A program made the position numbers and the translations under genes. A stretch of 64,000 bases of DNA from Callorhinus ursinus (Eukaryota > Chordata > Mammalia > Carnivora > Otariidae): the NCBI RefSeq assembly GCF_003265705.1, contig NW_020312775.1, positions 9,625,529-9,689,528 on the forward strand, written 5' to 3'. Under the pieces are notes generated by a model. That model made no database searches. It was not told the origin of the DNA and worked only from the letters and a program-made list of their open reading frames with translations. This document shows positions 45,300 through 57,922 of this stretch, piece after piece (within the stretch, counting starts at the first letter, position 1; each line of letters opens with the position of its first letter).

Positions 45300-47345
45300 C
45301 TTATCAACAGCATTTTTCCCAGAACAAGAACAAATAACCCTAAAATTTGTATGAAACCACAAAAGACCCCCACACAGCATAAGTATTCTTGAGAAAGAAA
45401 AATAAAACTGGAAGTATCACCTTCTTAGATTTTAAGATATACAACTGTAGTCATCTGTAGTCATCAAAACAGTATAACACTGGCACAAAAATAGACATGT
45501 AAATCAATGGAAGATAATAGAAAGCCCAGAAATAAATCCACACTTATATAGTCAATTAACCTATGGCAAAAGAGGTAATAATATACAATGGGGAAAAGAT
45601 AATTTCTTCAACAAATGGTGTTGGGCAAACTGGATGAAACTGGAACGCTATCTCACCTTATACAAAAAAAAAATCAAAATGGGTTAAACACATTTATAGC
45701 TATGTCTCTTCAGGCAAGGGAAACAAAAGAAAAATAAACTATTGAGACTACACCAAAATAAAATCTTTTGCACAATGAAAGAAAATATCAACAAAACAAA
45801 AAGATAACCTACTGAATGAAAGAATATATTTGTGAATGACACATCCAATAAAAGATTAATATCCAAAACATATAAAGAATTTATGCAATGGCACATCAGA
45901 ACCCCAAAGTAATCTGATTAAAAATGGACAGAGGACCTGAATATACATTTTCCCAAAAAAGACATACAGATGTCCAACAGACACATAAAAAGATGCTCAA
46001 AGTATACAAACGTTGTGATCTGAGGGGGCACCTGCACCCCAATGTTTACAGCAGCAATGTCCACAATAACCAAATTATGGAAAGAGCCCAGATGTCCATC
46101 AACAGATGAATGGATAAAGAAGATGTTTTACACATATACAATGGAATATTACTCAGCAACCAAAAAGGATGAAATCTTACCATTTACAGAGACGGGGATG
46201 GAATTGGAGGATATTATGCTAAGCAAAATAAGTCAATCAGAGAAAGACAATTATCATATGGTTTCACTCATATGTGGAATTTAAGAAACAAAATAGAGGA
46301 TCATAAGGGGAGGGAGGGGAAAATAAAATAAGATGAAATCAGAGAAGGAGACAAACCATAAAAGACTTTTGATTATAGGAAACAAACAGGGTTGCTGGAG
46401 GAGAGACGGGTTGGGGGATAAGGTAACTGGGTAATGTACATTAAGAAGGGCATGTGATGTAATGAGCACTGGGTGTTATGTGCAACTGATGAATAACTGA
46501 TTCTACATCTGAAGCTAATTATACACTATATGTTAATTGAATTTAAATAAAATAAGATAAAAAATAAATGCAAGCAAATTTAAAAAAAAAAGGATGCTGA
46601 ACATTACTAATCATCAGGGAAATTCAAATCAAAACCTAGAAGATATCACCTTACAACTGTGGCTAAAGTAAAAGAATGGCTAGACTAAAAAAAAAAAAAA
46701 AGAAATAACAAGTGTCAGTGAGGATGTGAAGAAAACGGAAACTTTGTGTCCTTTTGAAAGAAATGACAATTGGTTCAGCCACTGTGGAAAACCATACGGA
46801 TATTCCTCAAAAAATTAAAAACAAAAATACAATATGATCTGATAATTCCACTATTGGGTATTTACCCAAAGAAAATGAAAACACTAATTTGAAAAGATAA
46901 ATGCACCCCCATGTTTATTGCAGCATTATTTTCAATAGCCAAGTTAGGGTAGCAACCCAAGTATCAATAAATAGACAAATGGATAAGAAAAATGCCATTT
47001 GTGGCAACATGAATGAACCTAGAGTGTATTATGCAAAGTGAAATAACTCAAAATTAAAAAGACAAATGCCATATGATTTCACCAATATGTGTAATTTAAG
47101 AAACAAAACAAATGAACAAAGATAGCAAGAGGCAAACAAACGAAAAAAACAGACTTTTAAATATAGAGAAAACTGTGGTGGTTGGCCAAAAGGAGTTGGT
47201 TTGGGGGATGGATGAACTAGATGAGGTGATCAAGAGTACACTGATCTTGATGAGCACTCTATAATTTAGAGAATTGTTGAATTATTATATTGTACACCTG
47301 AAAGTAATAAAATACTGCATATTAATTATAATTCAATTAAAATAA
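45300..47345 (+). mobile_element. Old L1 ORF2 C-terminus and 3'UTR
   Basis: The plus-strand ORF2 end ('atgaaaccacaaaagacccc', 'ttcaacaaatggtgttgggc') runs to 45985. A younger L1 end then interrupts it, and it continues from about 46590 ('gaacattactaatcatcagg') to a 3' end near 47340. All frames are broken. Confidence 0.85.
46001..46585 (+). mobile_element. Truncated young L1 3' end
   Basis: ORF2's last ~80 codons are open at 46042-46284 (MFTAAMSTITKLWKEPRCPS ... SLICGI). A 3'UTR and an A-rich tail follow. The imperfect repeat AAAAAGATGCTCAA / AAAAAGGATGCTGAA flanks it at 45987-46000 and about 46587-46601. Confidence 0.88.
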
Positions 47346-48482
47346 ATAAATTTTTCCCCTAATTTGAAAGGCACTAAATCTTTGAAGCAGAAGGTTGGCA
47401 GACGCAGTAGAGACTCTTGGACTCTCAGAACTCCATCTACAATTCCTCTGGTCTTATCACATCAGTGCTTCCTGGCTGGCTTCCAACAACTGGTTTCTGT
47501 ATTTTTTTCACCCGACGCTTTATCTTCAACCTGAGGTGACATCTCTATACTTACAAACAGTAGAAGTTCCTAAGAATTAACACACACACACACAACAATA
47601 CTCTATAATAAAAGACCAAAGTTTCTGTACAAATACCCCAGCTCCCTTGTTTTTTGGAAAGAATAACTCAGGTATGTGTTCTACACAATTTTCCAGAGAT
47701 CTTTAATAAAATTAAGCCCTATTAAAGCACCCTATGTAGTTGTCCTTCTCCTTCCCTGTCTCAATTCACTCTCCTCCCAAATGAACTGCTTAAATGCAAA
47801 TCTTTCTGTCAGAGTCTATTTCTGAGAAAATGCTAACTAGAATAACAAATACAGAAGTGTGTTTTATGTTAGCCATAGTGGATTTAAGTAGTTAAAATAC
47901 TGGCAGCAGGATAACTAGTTTAGAAATAGGTAGTACCATTGTGGCAATAGTGCCATTGGAAAGTGTACTGATTAATATTTGTTGTTGTTGGCCCAGTGAC
48001 TTTGAAAAATTATGGTAAGATACATATGTATATGACTTTGTCTGGGTCATTGGCCTTATCAACTAGTTTTAGTTATTCACCTAAGGCTTTCCTTTACCTC
48101 TTCTTTTCTGACATTTAGAAAACTTTGGAGAGAGAATGAATATATAGAATTCTTGAAAAAATGTCAGGATAAAGAACATAATACCTGAAACATCATTGTA
48201 ATTACAGAAACTGAGTATCACTGTTCTATATGAAACAACTAAAAGAGACTAGTCACCTACTAACATGCATTCATGTACTTGAATATGGTGGAAGCTTTGG
48301 ATAAAATAATTATATTCAATAAATATCTTCATTTTAAGTTATAATGTTTTCAATTCCCTGAAAATAATATTACCTCCTAATGTTTCAAATATTCATATTA
48401 ACTACCAGTGATATTTTACTTAAAATGAATATTTGAATATTTTTCTACATTTTATTGATTTAATCAATTTTAAAAATTAATT
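47346..48482. other. Unique non-coding DNA
   Basis: No recognised repeat. A short CA run lies at 47580. Nothing coding. Confidence 0.45.
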
Positions 48483-48493
48483 TAAAATGCATG

Positions 48494-48569
48494 CTCGAAA
48501 CTAATGATGTATTGTATGGTGACTAACATAATATAATAAAATTTTTAAAAAGTACACATGGGAAAAAAA
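48494..48569 (+). mobile_element. Very short L1 3' end insertion (76 bp)
   Basis: The last ~50 bases of a young L1 3'UTR ('aactaatgatgtattgtatg', 'aataaaattttt'), then about 20 extra bases and a second poly-A. The 11-bp perfect duplication TAAAATGCATG lies at 48483-48493 and 48570-48580. Confidence 0.92.
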
Positions 48570-48580
48570 TAAAATGCATG

Positions 48581-49082
48581 TCTGCATAATTCATTTAGAA
48601 GATCTAAAAATGTTGAAATTCATTTTATTATTTTATTTTATTTTATATTTTATTTGGTTTTATAAAAAGAATAGTTGTATCCAAAATTTGAGAAGAAATA
48701 AGTACTAAAAAAGTATAAGTACTTCCATAACATTTCAATTTTAACCTATATGCAGTCCAGTCAATGAATATTATTCAACCTTCTATGATAACATACCCAC
48801 TAATATAAATTCACAGTTGCAGAAAAGTATAAATTAAAAACCAAGACTATGTTTATTTTGAAAATGACAAGAAGATTTTGTTATAGTTGTTGAATACTCA
48901 CTTATTTTTTGAATTATCTTTGGTCTAGAAGAAACTGTAATTTATAGCTGGGTTGTTATTATTATTATTCATTAAAATGTACACAAAATGCTTTCAAGAT
49001 AGCCAGCAAATTATATGCCACAGTAAACCACTCTTCTTGATCTTCTACAACGTTCATCTGAAACAATCATTTCCCCTTATAT
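48581..49082. other. Unique AT-rich DNA
   Basis: Contains a TTTTA-rich low-complexity patch at 48622-48660. No other feature seen. Confidence 0.4.
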
Positions 49083-49320
49083 CTAGTGTAATAGTTAAAA
49101 GCACAGGTTATGGACTCAAACTCTCAGCATTTAACTCCTAACTCCCCACTTATCACTTGTGTGAGACTGACCTAATCATTCTCTGCTTCCCTGACTTCAT
49201 CTTTAAAATGGGGAAAATAATATCGTCTATGTCATAGTGTTGTTTTGAGGATCAAATAAAATAACTTATATATAGTGCTTTGATATGGTGCTTCGCATAT
49301 AAAAGCAGTCAATGCTAAAT
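49083..49320 (+). mobile_element. MIR element
   Basis: It follows the MIR order from 'agttaaaagcacaggttatg' through 'cttatcacttgtgtgagact' and 'cttcatctttaaaatgggga' to 'gttttgaggatcaaataaaa'. Nearly full length. Confidence 0.9.
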
Positions 49321-51299
49321 TACTAAAATACAATATTAAATATTTCCTCATATGGTTAATTTTATAAGGCCAATGTCAATATCTTGTATTTTCCCCAAAA
49401 ATGCCTTCCAAAATATTTAATACATGCATGTTTGCTTAACTAATGTAGATAATTTGATTATCTTCTCACCTGTAAATTTAAGGATGATGTGTTTAATTCC
49501 AAAAAGAAATTTAGAACCCAATACTAACTGTAAGTGCCAAATTGAATAAAATGTTTATTTTCCAATACCTTTTACTAGAACCAAAAACATGAGTATCTGT
49601 TGTGTCATTTTGGTGGAAGTAGTAAATGTTGGTTCACTTTAAGAACTAGTAGATTATCAAGACTTAAGTTTACAAGATTATTATGAACACAAGACCTGCT
49701 TTGTTGGTAGGCTACCAAAGTCACACAGTCTATAAAGATTTCCACAAACCACAAATTTGACAGGGGTTCTTACGATCTTTGTCAGATTCATGGGCAATAA
49801 CCCTGGTATAAAAAAAGGAATAATGATATAAATTAAAATATCAGTATTTTAGGGTACAAAACATTGTTTGTATATTGATATCCTTGTTTGCTGGTTATCT
49901 TTTCAAACTTCGTTTTATTTCCTTCATGTGCTGAGAATTTATGCCTATAAAATTTACTTAGGTAAACTGAAATATTATACTTCATCCAAAATATTTATAT
50001 TTTTTTAAGGATGTTAGGATACCATATACATACAAGGAAGGATGAAAGAGGGTTTTTGTCAGGTTTTCACTTATCTTCAGTTTTAATTTTATTTATTTAT
50101 TTCATTTTAACCTCCAAGGGTGTGTGAGATCAACTTTAGAGGACAGAATGACTCTTGTCTTAGCCCACATAATCAACACACTGTCAACATACCTTTATTA
50201 CCCATACACTGCTTCTGGTCACTGTGAATGTGAAGGATGCCAATTAGATTCTTCATCTGCTATATTATACTTACAGATAACTTTTCCATGGAATTAAAAA
50301 ATGCCACCTGTTTGATTTGTCATTTCTATTACTTTGACCTAGACAATTCTTGCTCTACTTTGTGCTATGCAACTGTCAGCACTAGGAAACAGATGAATCA
50401 CCTTGACTCTTCCACTTTCATGTAGCTCTTAAATCAAAAGCATCTGTAAATGTGTGCTATAAACTATACGTCACCCACTCAGATAGGATGGACAGTGAGT
50501 AATGCAAATGACAATGACATCTCCTTTATAAGAAAAAACAAAATAACTGGACAACATTTAACTCCAGCACTTGGTATAAACTCAGATTCATCTCATCTTA
50601 GCTTTCAGAATTCTTGATCAACAGTATTTTCCCAGCTGCAAAAAAGCTGAATCATAAATATAGCATTTTTCCATTTTTGCATTTTCTCACCTACTCATCA
50701 AGAATTATTGCTTGCATTTTACAAGTAAACTGAACTATTCCTTTATATTTCAAGACAAACAATTCCTTTCAGAAACAATCTAGTAGTTAAATAAATATAT
50801 AGTTATAAATAAATAAATAGTTAAATAACAATACAAACAACTCTTGCTTCCATAGCCTGTTGGGACCATTTCCCATGGATTATTACAAGCCTTAGATAAC
50901 AACAAATAAATTAGACATAGATCCATGGAGTTTAGGAAATGAAATCATATTTAATCTATGCAAAGTTTTGTTAAGTAATTTTTAAAAATTCTCTAGTAAT
51001 ATAAAATGCACCAAAATGAGGAAATGGCACAAGGGCAGAAACTGAGGGGTTTGGCTCCTGGTAAAGAGCTATGTGTAATTTTTCAGTTCTGACCAAAGGC
51101 AATTACAAGGACTTTATCTGACAGGCCTTATTGTGAAAAGTGCCCTCCCCACACCAGACTTGGTGTATAGCCAATGCATTTCAGTCTCTGAAAGGATTTG
51201 TAGTCAAGGACTCAGCTCCCCCAACAACCCTTGCTTGTCATGCTCTTTCCTATCTAAAGTGTCTTTATTCCTAGGTCTCTTTATCTGAGGCTTGGGCTG
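49321..51299. other. Unique non-coding DNA, about 2 kb
   Basis: The longest stretch without a transposon that I recognise. Open frames here (for example 62 codons at 50237-50425) have no known similarity and no coding context. Confidence 0.5.
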
Positions 51300-51555
51300 A
51301 AGTGTTCTTCAGGTTAAATTCTACCTCCACTGGTTACTGACTTCCCAACTTTGGGTAAATTATCCTGTGTCTCATTTTCCTCACTTATAAAATGAAGTGG
51401 TAATTGTTCTTATCTCATAACATAGTTCTGAGAATTACATGAGATAATGGGCATTAAGCCAGCGTTAGGCAAATGTGATAACAACTATATTTACAGAAAC
51501 ACAAGACCATGTCCAGAGTAATTGCTCAGTATGTGTGAACTATTATTAGTAATAA
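51300..51555 (+). mobile_element. MIR element
   Basis: 'tctacctccactggttactg', 'tctcattttcctcacttata' and 'agaattacatgagataatgg' match the MIR middle and 3' parts in order. Confidence 0.85.
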
Positions 51556-51584
51556 TGTGATGGTATTATATGTCCCTTTATGTT

Positions 51585-51985
51585 TCTTGAAATGGATCAC
51601 CTTTCTCAGAATTGCTTGAGATTTTAGTTTAAATGCAGATTCCAAGAGATCTTTGGATGGCTCACTCAGTTAAGCATCTGACTTCAGTTCAGGTCATTAT
51701 CTTGGGGTCCTGGGATCAAGCCACATGGCAGGCTCCCCACTCAGTGGGAGTCTCCTTGTCCTTCTCCCTCTGCTCCTCCCTCGCTCATGCTTCCTCTCCC
51801 TCTCTCTCTCAAAAAAGTAAATAAAATCTTTTTTATTTATACAGATTCTTAAAAATACAGATTCCCAGGTCTTACCACAGTCCAAATGAATCAGAATCCC
51901 TGATTGTGAGACATGGGAATATGCACATTTTAACAATATACCTAGGTGGTTCTTATGCATACTTATGTTTGAGAACCATTGCTTT
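51585..51985. mobile_element. MER5-like hAT DNA transposon, split by a SINEC
   Basis: 'ggatcacctttctcagaatt', 'aatgcagattcccaggtctt' (across the SINEC) and 'tttgagaaccattgctttaa' match the non-autonomous MER5/Charlie type. The two halves join when the SINEC at 51644-51852 and one target copy are removed. Confidence 0.75.
51644..51852 (+). mobile_element. SINEC element, diverged
   Basis: Head 'aagagatctttggatggctc', CT-rich tract and A/T-rich tail. Flanked by AAATGCAGATTCC / AAATACAGATTCC at 51631-51643 and 51853-51865 (one mismatch). Confidence 0.92.
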
Positions 51986-51989
51986 AACC

Positions 51990-53330
51990 TATCTCACTTG
52001 GATGCTGCTTTTGCTGGTGAGTTTAATACACTCTTGCTAGTTTTATTCTATTAAGTTAAATTTTTACCCCTCCCTATAGATAGTCAAAATGGGGCACTTG
52101 CCACTTTCCCCCTTATATGATAGATATTTATTTCCATACCTTATATCTTCAACTCAATTTTTAGTTCTTTGAGATCATGATTCATATATGATATTTTTAA
52201 ATCTTTTTCACATTGATTTACCCTTAGTACATACTTAGTGGATATCAACTTACTATATCAGTACTATCAGGGATTACATATTGTTAATCAATCCATATAA
52301 TAATGTAGGCGCTTACTTTCATATTATATCTGTGGAAATTTCCAAGAATACTTATAGTTATTGCCAATCAACAGTGAAATAATCAAAATACCATTAGACC
52401 AACATAATTAGATACATGAGCCTAAAAACTCAATAATTAATGAATATATGAAAATATATTAAATATATTAATGAAAATATGCTCTTAATTGGATTCTTAG
52501 CTGCAAAGCCCTAGTATAATCTGATTTTGACAGTGGTATTCATTTTCTATCGACAAAAATACAGCCAAGTGCCAAAAACTACAGATAGTAGAAAAAACTT
52601 TCAATTTTTAAATTTCAGGATGGTGCCCTTCTAAAAAGATTATTAAAAACAAGAAAAATGTGTTTTCAGTTTGTTTACCTGTATTATATAGTAATTTTTA
52701 TAGACACAATATGGCTGGAATATAAGATAAAAACCTACTTTTGGGCTGAAATGAAACAGGTCTTTCCTTTAAAAAATTCAGCATCAGCTATATAGCCATT
52801 AAATACTATATAGCCTTCTATCATTCTTTCATCTATTCCAAAAAATAATTGAGAGTTTCAGAAGACAAAAAGAGGCTATGCAGTAGGAAATGAGGGTTTT
52901 TAGACTGTAAGTCCTTAATTTCTTAATTTACTTTTGAAATTGCCCCATTATTACACTCATAAAGACAAATTTGGTCTTGTACACAATTAATATATTTTTA
53001 TTTCTGTGGTTATTATCTGTTTTTAATCATTTTTGCTAACTTTAAGAGCTTTTAAAGAAAAACAAAGAGTTATCAATTTGACATTGTAGTTAGGATAATT
53101 AGATAAGAAGAAATGAATAGAAGAACAAGGTCTTTCTACTTGGATTGTATAGGTACATATATATAAAAAACGTATTCAGTGTAAAATTGCTGAGAAGGTT
53201 CTGTGATTTACTCTATTTCAACAAAAGCTCTAACTGCAATGATCTTTTAAATATTTGGTATGGAAAATAAGCACCTGGTTCAGAATTATAAATCATAATT
53301 TAGATAATGAAATGACTAAACTTATATTCA
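51990..53330. other. Unique non-coding DNA
   Basis: AT-rich. A weak L2-like stretch may exist at about 52150-52250 ('ttctttgagatcatgattca'), but it is too decayed to call. Confidence 0.45.
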
Positions 53331-53334
53331 TTAT

Positions 53335-54061
53335 ACTTTATTATTTATTTTTTAATTTCAATATAGTTGACACAGGTTACATTAGTTTCAGGTGTACAAC
53401 ATAGTGATCCAACATCTCTACATTATGCTATACTCACCACAAGTGTAGCTACTATCTGCCACCATCCAACCCTATTAAAATATCATTGACAATATTCCTT
53501 ATACTATTCCTTTTATTTCCTTGACTTATTCATTTCATAAATGGAAGCCCATATCTCCCATTCCCCATTACTCATTTTGACCAACAACCATCCTTCTTCA
53601 CTCTGGCAACCATTAGCTTGTTCTCTGCATTTTTAGGTCTGATGCTATTTTGATTTTTTAATCATTTGTGGTTTTTGTTTGTTTGTTTTTGTTTTCTGGT
53701 TTTTGGTTTTTGTTTTAGATTACACATATGAGTGAAATCATATGGTATTTGTCTCTCAGGCTGACTTATTTCACTTAGCATAATACACTCTAAGTCCATC
53801 CACATTGTTGCAAATGGCAAGAGTTCATCCTTTTTTATGGGTGCCTAATATTCCATAATATATAAATACCACTACTTTATCCATTTCCATCAATGGACAT
53901 TTAAGTTGCTCCCATATCTTGACTACTGTAAATAATACTGCAACAAATATAGGGATGCATATATTTTTTTCAAACTAGTGTTTTCATTTTCTGTGGATAA
54001 ATACCCGGTAATGAAATTACTGAACAGTATGGTATTTCTATTTTTAATTTTTTTAAGGACC
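53335..54061 (-). mobile_element. Old L1 3'UTR and ORF2 end, first part
   Basis: The 3'UTR ('tttcaggtgtacaacatagt') and ORF2 C-terminus of an old L1 on the minus strand. It is interrupted at 54062-54075 and resumes at 57923. Confidence 0.88.
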
Positions 54062-54075
54062 CACCGTACTGTTTT

Positions 54076-57000
54076 TTATTTTATTTTATTTTATTATTTA
54101 TTTTATTTTATTTTATTATGTTCTGTTAGTCACCATACATTATATCATTAGTTTTTGATTCATTCTTTGCATATAATATCCAGTGCTCCATTCAATACAT
54201 GCCCTCTTCAATACCCATCACCAGGTAACCCATCCCCCATCCCCCTCCCCTCTAGAATGCTTAGTTTGTTTCTCAGAGTCCATAGTCTCCATGGTTCGTC
54301 TCCCCCTTCATTTTTCCCTTCCTGCTATCTTCTTTTTTTTTTTATCATATAATGTATTATTTGTTTCAGAGAAACAGATCTGTGATTCAACAGTCTTATA
54401 CAATTCACAGTGCTCACCATAGCACATACCCTACCCAATGTCTATCACCCAGCTACCCCATCCCTCCCAATCCCCACCACTCCAGCAACCCTCAGTTAGT
54501 TTCCTGAGATTAAGAATTCCTCATATCAGTGAGATCATATGACACATGTCTTTCTCTGATTGATTTATTTCACTCAGCATAATACGCTCCAGTTCCATCC
54601 ATGTCGTTGTAAATGGCAAGATTTCATTCCTTTTGATTGCTGTATAATATTCCATGGTGTGTACACCACATCCTTTTTATCCATTCATCTGTCAATGGAT
54701 ATCTTGGCTCTTTCCATAGTTTGGCTATTGTAGGCATTGCTGCTATAAACATCGGGGTGCATGTACCCCTTCAGATCACTACATTTGTATCTTTGGGGTA
54801 AAAACCCAGTAGTGCAATTATTGGGTCATATGATAGCTCTATTTTCAACTTTTTGAGGAACCTCCATACTGTTTTCCAGAATGGCTGCACCAGCTTGCAT
54901 TCCCACCAACAGTGTAGGAGGTTCCCCTTTCTCCGTATCCCTGCCACATCTGTCATTTCCTGATTTGTTAATTTTAGCCATTCTGACTGGTGTGAGCTGG
55001 TATCTATTGAGGTTTTGATTTGGATTTCCCTGATGCTGAGCGATGCTGAGCACTTTTTCATGTGTCTGTTGGCCATTTGGATGGCTTCTTTGGAAAAATA
55101 TCTTTTCATGTCTTCTTCCCATTTCTTGATTGGATCATTTGTTCTTTGAGTTTTGAGTTTGATAAGTTCTTTATAGATTTTGGATACTAGCCCTTTATCG
55201 GATATGTCATTTGCAAATATCTTCGCCCATTCTGTCGGTTGTCTTTTGGTTTTGTTGACTGTTTCTTTGGCTGTGCAAAAGCTTTTTATCTTGATGAAGT
55301 CCCAATAGTTCATTTTTGCCCTTGCTTCCCTTGCCTTTGGAGACGATTGTAGGAAGAAATTGCTGTGGCTGAGGTTGAAGAGGTTGCTGCCTGTGTCATC
55401 CTTTAGGATTATGAAGGACTCCTGTCTCACATTTAGGTCTTTCAACCATTGTGAGTCTACTTTTGTGTGTAGTGTAAGGAAATGGTCCAGTTTTGTTCCT
55501 CTACATGTGGCTGTCCAATTTTCCCAACCCCATTTGTTGAAGAGACTGTCTTTTTTCATTGGATATTCTTTTCTGTTTTGTCGAAGATTATTTGACCATA
55601 GCGTTGAGGGTCCATTCCTGGGCTCTCTATTCTGTTCCATCGATCTATGTGTCTGTTTTTGTGCCAGCACCATAATATCTCGATGATGACAGCTTTGTAA
55701 TAGAGCTTGAAGTCTGGAATTGTGATGCCACCAGCTTTGCTGTTCTTTTTCAACCTTCCTCTGGCTATTCGGGGTCTTTTCTGTTTCGATACAAATTTTA
55801 GGATAATTTGTTCCATTTCTTTGAAAAAAGTGGATGGTATTTTGATAGGGATTGCATTAAATGTGTAGATTGCTCTAGGTAGCATTGACATCTTCAAAAT
55901 ATTTGTTCTTCCAATCCATGAGCATGGAATGTTTTTCCATTTCTTTGTGTCTTCCTCAATTTCTTTCAACAGTATTGTATAGTATTTTGAGTACAGATTC
56001 TTTGCCTCTTTGGTTAGATTTATTCCTAGGTATTTTATGATTTCAGGTGCAATTGTAAATGGGATCAACTCCTTAATTTCTCTTTCTTCTGTCTTGTTGT
56101 TGGTGTATAGGAAGGCCACTGATTTCCGTGCATTGATTTTATATCCTGCCACTTTACTGAATTCCTGTATGAGTTCTAGCAGTTTTGGAGTGGAGTCTTT
56201 TGGGTGTTCCACTTAAAGTATCATATCATCTGCAAAAAGTGAGAGTTTGACTTCTTTGCTGATTTGGACGCCTTTTATTTCTTTTTGTTGTCTGACTGCT
56301 GTGGCTAGGACTTCTAAAACTATGTTGAACACCAGTGGTGATAGCGGACATTCCTGCTGTGTTCCTGACCTTAGGGGGAAAGCTCTCAGTTTTCCTCCAC
56401 TGAGAATGATATTGGTTGTGGGTGTTTCATAGATGGCTTTTATGATATTGAGGTATGTACCCTCTATCCCTATACTCTGAAGAGTTTTGATCAGAAAGGA
56501 TGCTGTACTTTGTCAAATGCTTTTTCTGCATCTATTGAGAGGATTATATGGTTCTTGTTCTTTCTTTTATTAATGTATTGTATCACATTGATTGACTTGT
56601 AGATATTGAACCAACCTTGCAGCCCAGGGATAAATCCCACTTGGTCATGGTGATTAATCCTTTTAATGTACTGTTGGATCTTATTGGCTAGTATTTTGGT
56701 GAGAATTTTTGCATCCATGTTCATCAAGGATATTGGTCTGTAATTCTCCTTTTTGATGGGGTCTTTGTCTGGTTTTGGGATCAAGGTAATGGTGACCTCA
56801 TAAACCAAGTTTGGAAGTTTCCTTTCCATTTCTATTTTTTGGAACAGTTTCAGAAGAATAGATATTAATTCTTCTTTAAATGTTTGGTAGAATTCCCCTG
56901 GTAAGCCATCTGGACCTGGGCTTTTGTTTTTTGGGAGATTTTTGATGACTGCTTCAATTTCCTTAGTGGTTATAGGCTGTTCAGGTTTTCTATTTCTTCC

Positions 57001-57922
57001 TGTTTCAGTTTTGGTAGTTTATACATCTCTAGGAATGCATCCATTTCTTCCAGATTATCTAATTTGCTGGCATATAGTTGCTCATAATATGTTCTTACAA
57101 TTGTTCATATTTCTTTGGTGTTAGTTGTGATCTCTCCTCTTTCATTCATGATTTTGTTTATTTGGGTCCTTGCTATTTTCTTTTTGATAAGTCTGGCCAG
57201 GGGTTTATCAATTTTATTAATTCTTCCAAAGAACCAGCTCCTAATATCATTGATCTGTTCTACTGTTCTTTTGGTTTCTATTTCATTGATTTCTGCTCTG
57301 TTCTTTATTATTTCTCTTTTCCTGCTGGGTTTAGGCTTTATTTGCTGTTCTTTCTCCAGCTCCTTTAGGTGAAGGGTTAGGTTGTGTATTTGAGACCTTT
57401 CTTGTTTCTTGAGAAAGGCTTGTATTGCTATATACTTTCCTCTTAGGACCACCTTTGCTGCATCCCAAAGATTTTGAACAGTTGTGTTTTCATTTTCATT
57501 TGTTTCTATGGATTTTTTAAAATTCTTCTTTAATTTCCTGGCTGACCCATTCATTCTTTAGTAGGATGCTCTTTAGCCTCCATGTATTTGAGTTCTTTCC
57601 GACTTTCCTCTTGGGATTGAGTCCTAGTTTCAAAGCATTGTTGTCTAAAATTATGCAGGGAATGATCACAATCTTTTGGTACTGGTTGAGACCTGATTTG
57701 TGACCTAGGGTGTGATCTATTCCGTAGAATGTTCCATGGGCATTAGAGAAGAATGTGTATTCCATTGTTTTGGGATGGAATGTTCTGAATATATCTGTGA
57801 AGTCCATTTGGTCCAGGGTGTCATTTAAAGTCTTTATGTCCTTGTTGATCTTTTGCTTAGATGATCTGTCCATTTCATTGAGTGGGGTGTTAAAGTCTCC
57901 CACTATTACTGTATTGTTGTTG
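54076..57922 (-). mobile_element. 5'-truncated young L1, possibly with 3' transduction
   Basis: On the minus strand it starts inside the endonuclease (57922) and runs through the RT and C-terminus to its 3'UTR and poly-A (poly-T at 54333-54343). It then continues with a second L1 3' end (about 54118-54331) and a TTTTA-type tail (54076-54117). The flanking repeat CACCGTACTGTTTT / CACCATACTGTTTT (54062-54075 and 57923-57936) encloses both parts. The best-preserved L1 coding sequence of the window is here. Confidence 0.93.
54770..57910 (-). pseudogene. L1 ORF2, 5'-truncated
   Basis: The endonuclease part (57903-57517) keeps GDFNTPL and IDHTLGHKS. The pre-RT frame 57554-57105 and RT frame 56829-56491 hold [12 protein letters not shown]. 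The catalytic box near 56230 still encodes FADDM. The 56212-55556 frame (218 codons) has GYKINARKS and [11 protein letters not shown]. The C-terminal frame 55673-54771 (300 codons) is open, with [20 protein letters not shown]. Several frameshifts separate the pieces and the first endonuclease codons are missing, so it is not functional. Confidence 0.94.

Noticed and set aside
50237..50425. 62-codon frame in unique DNA
   Set aside because: Short, AT-rich, Cys-containing by chance. No splice context, upstream promoter or known family.
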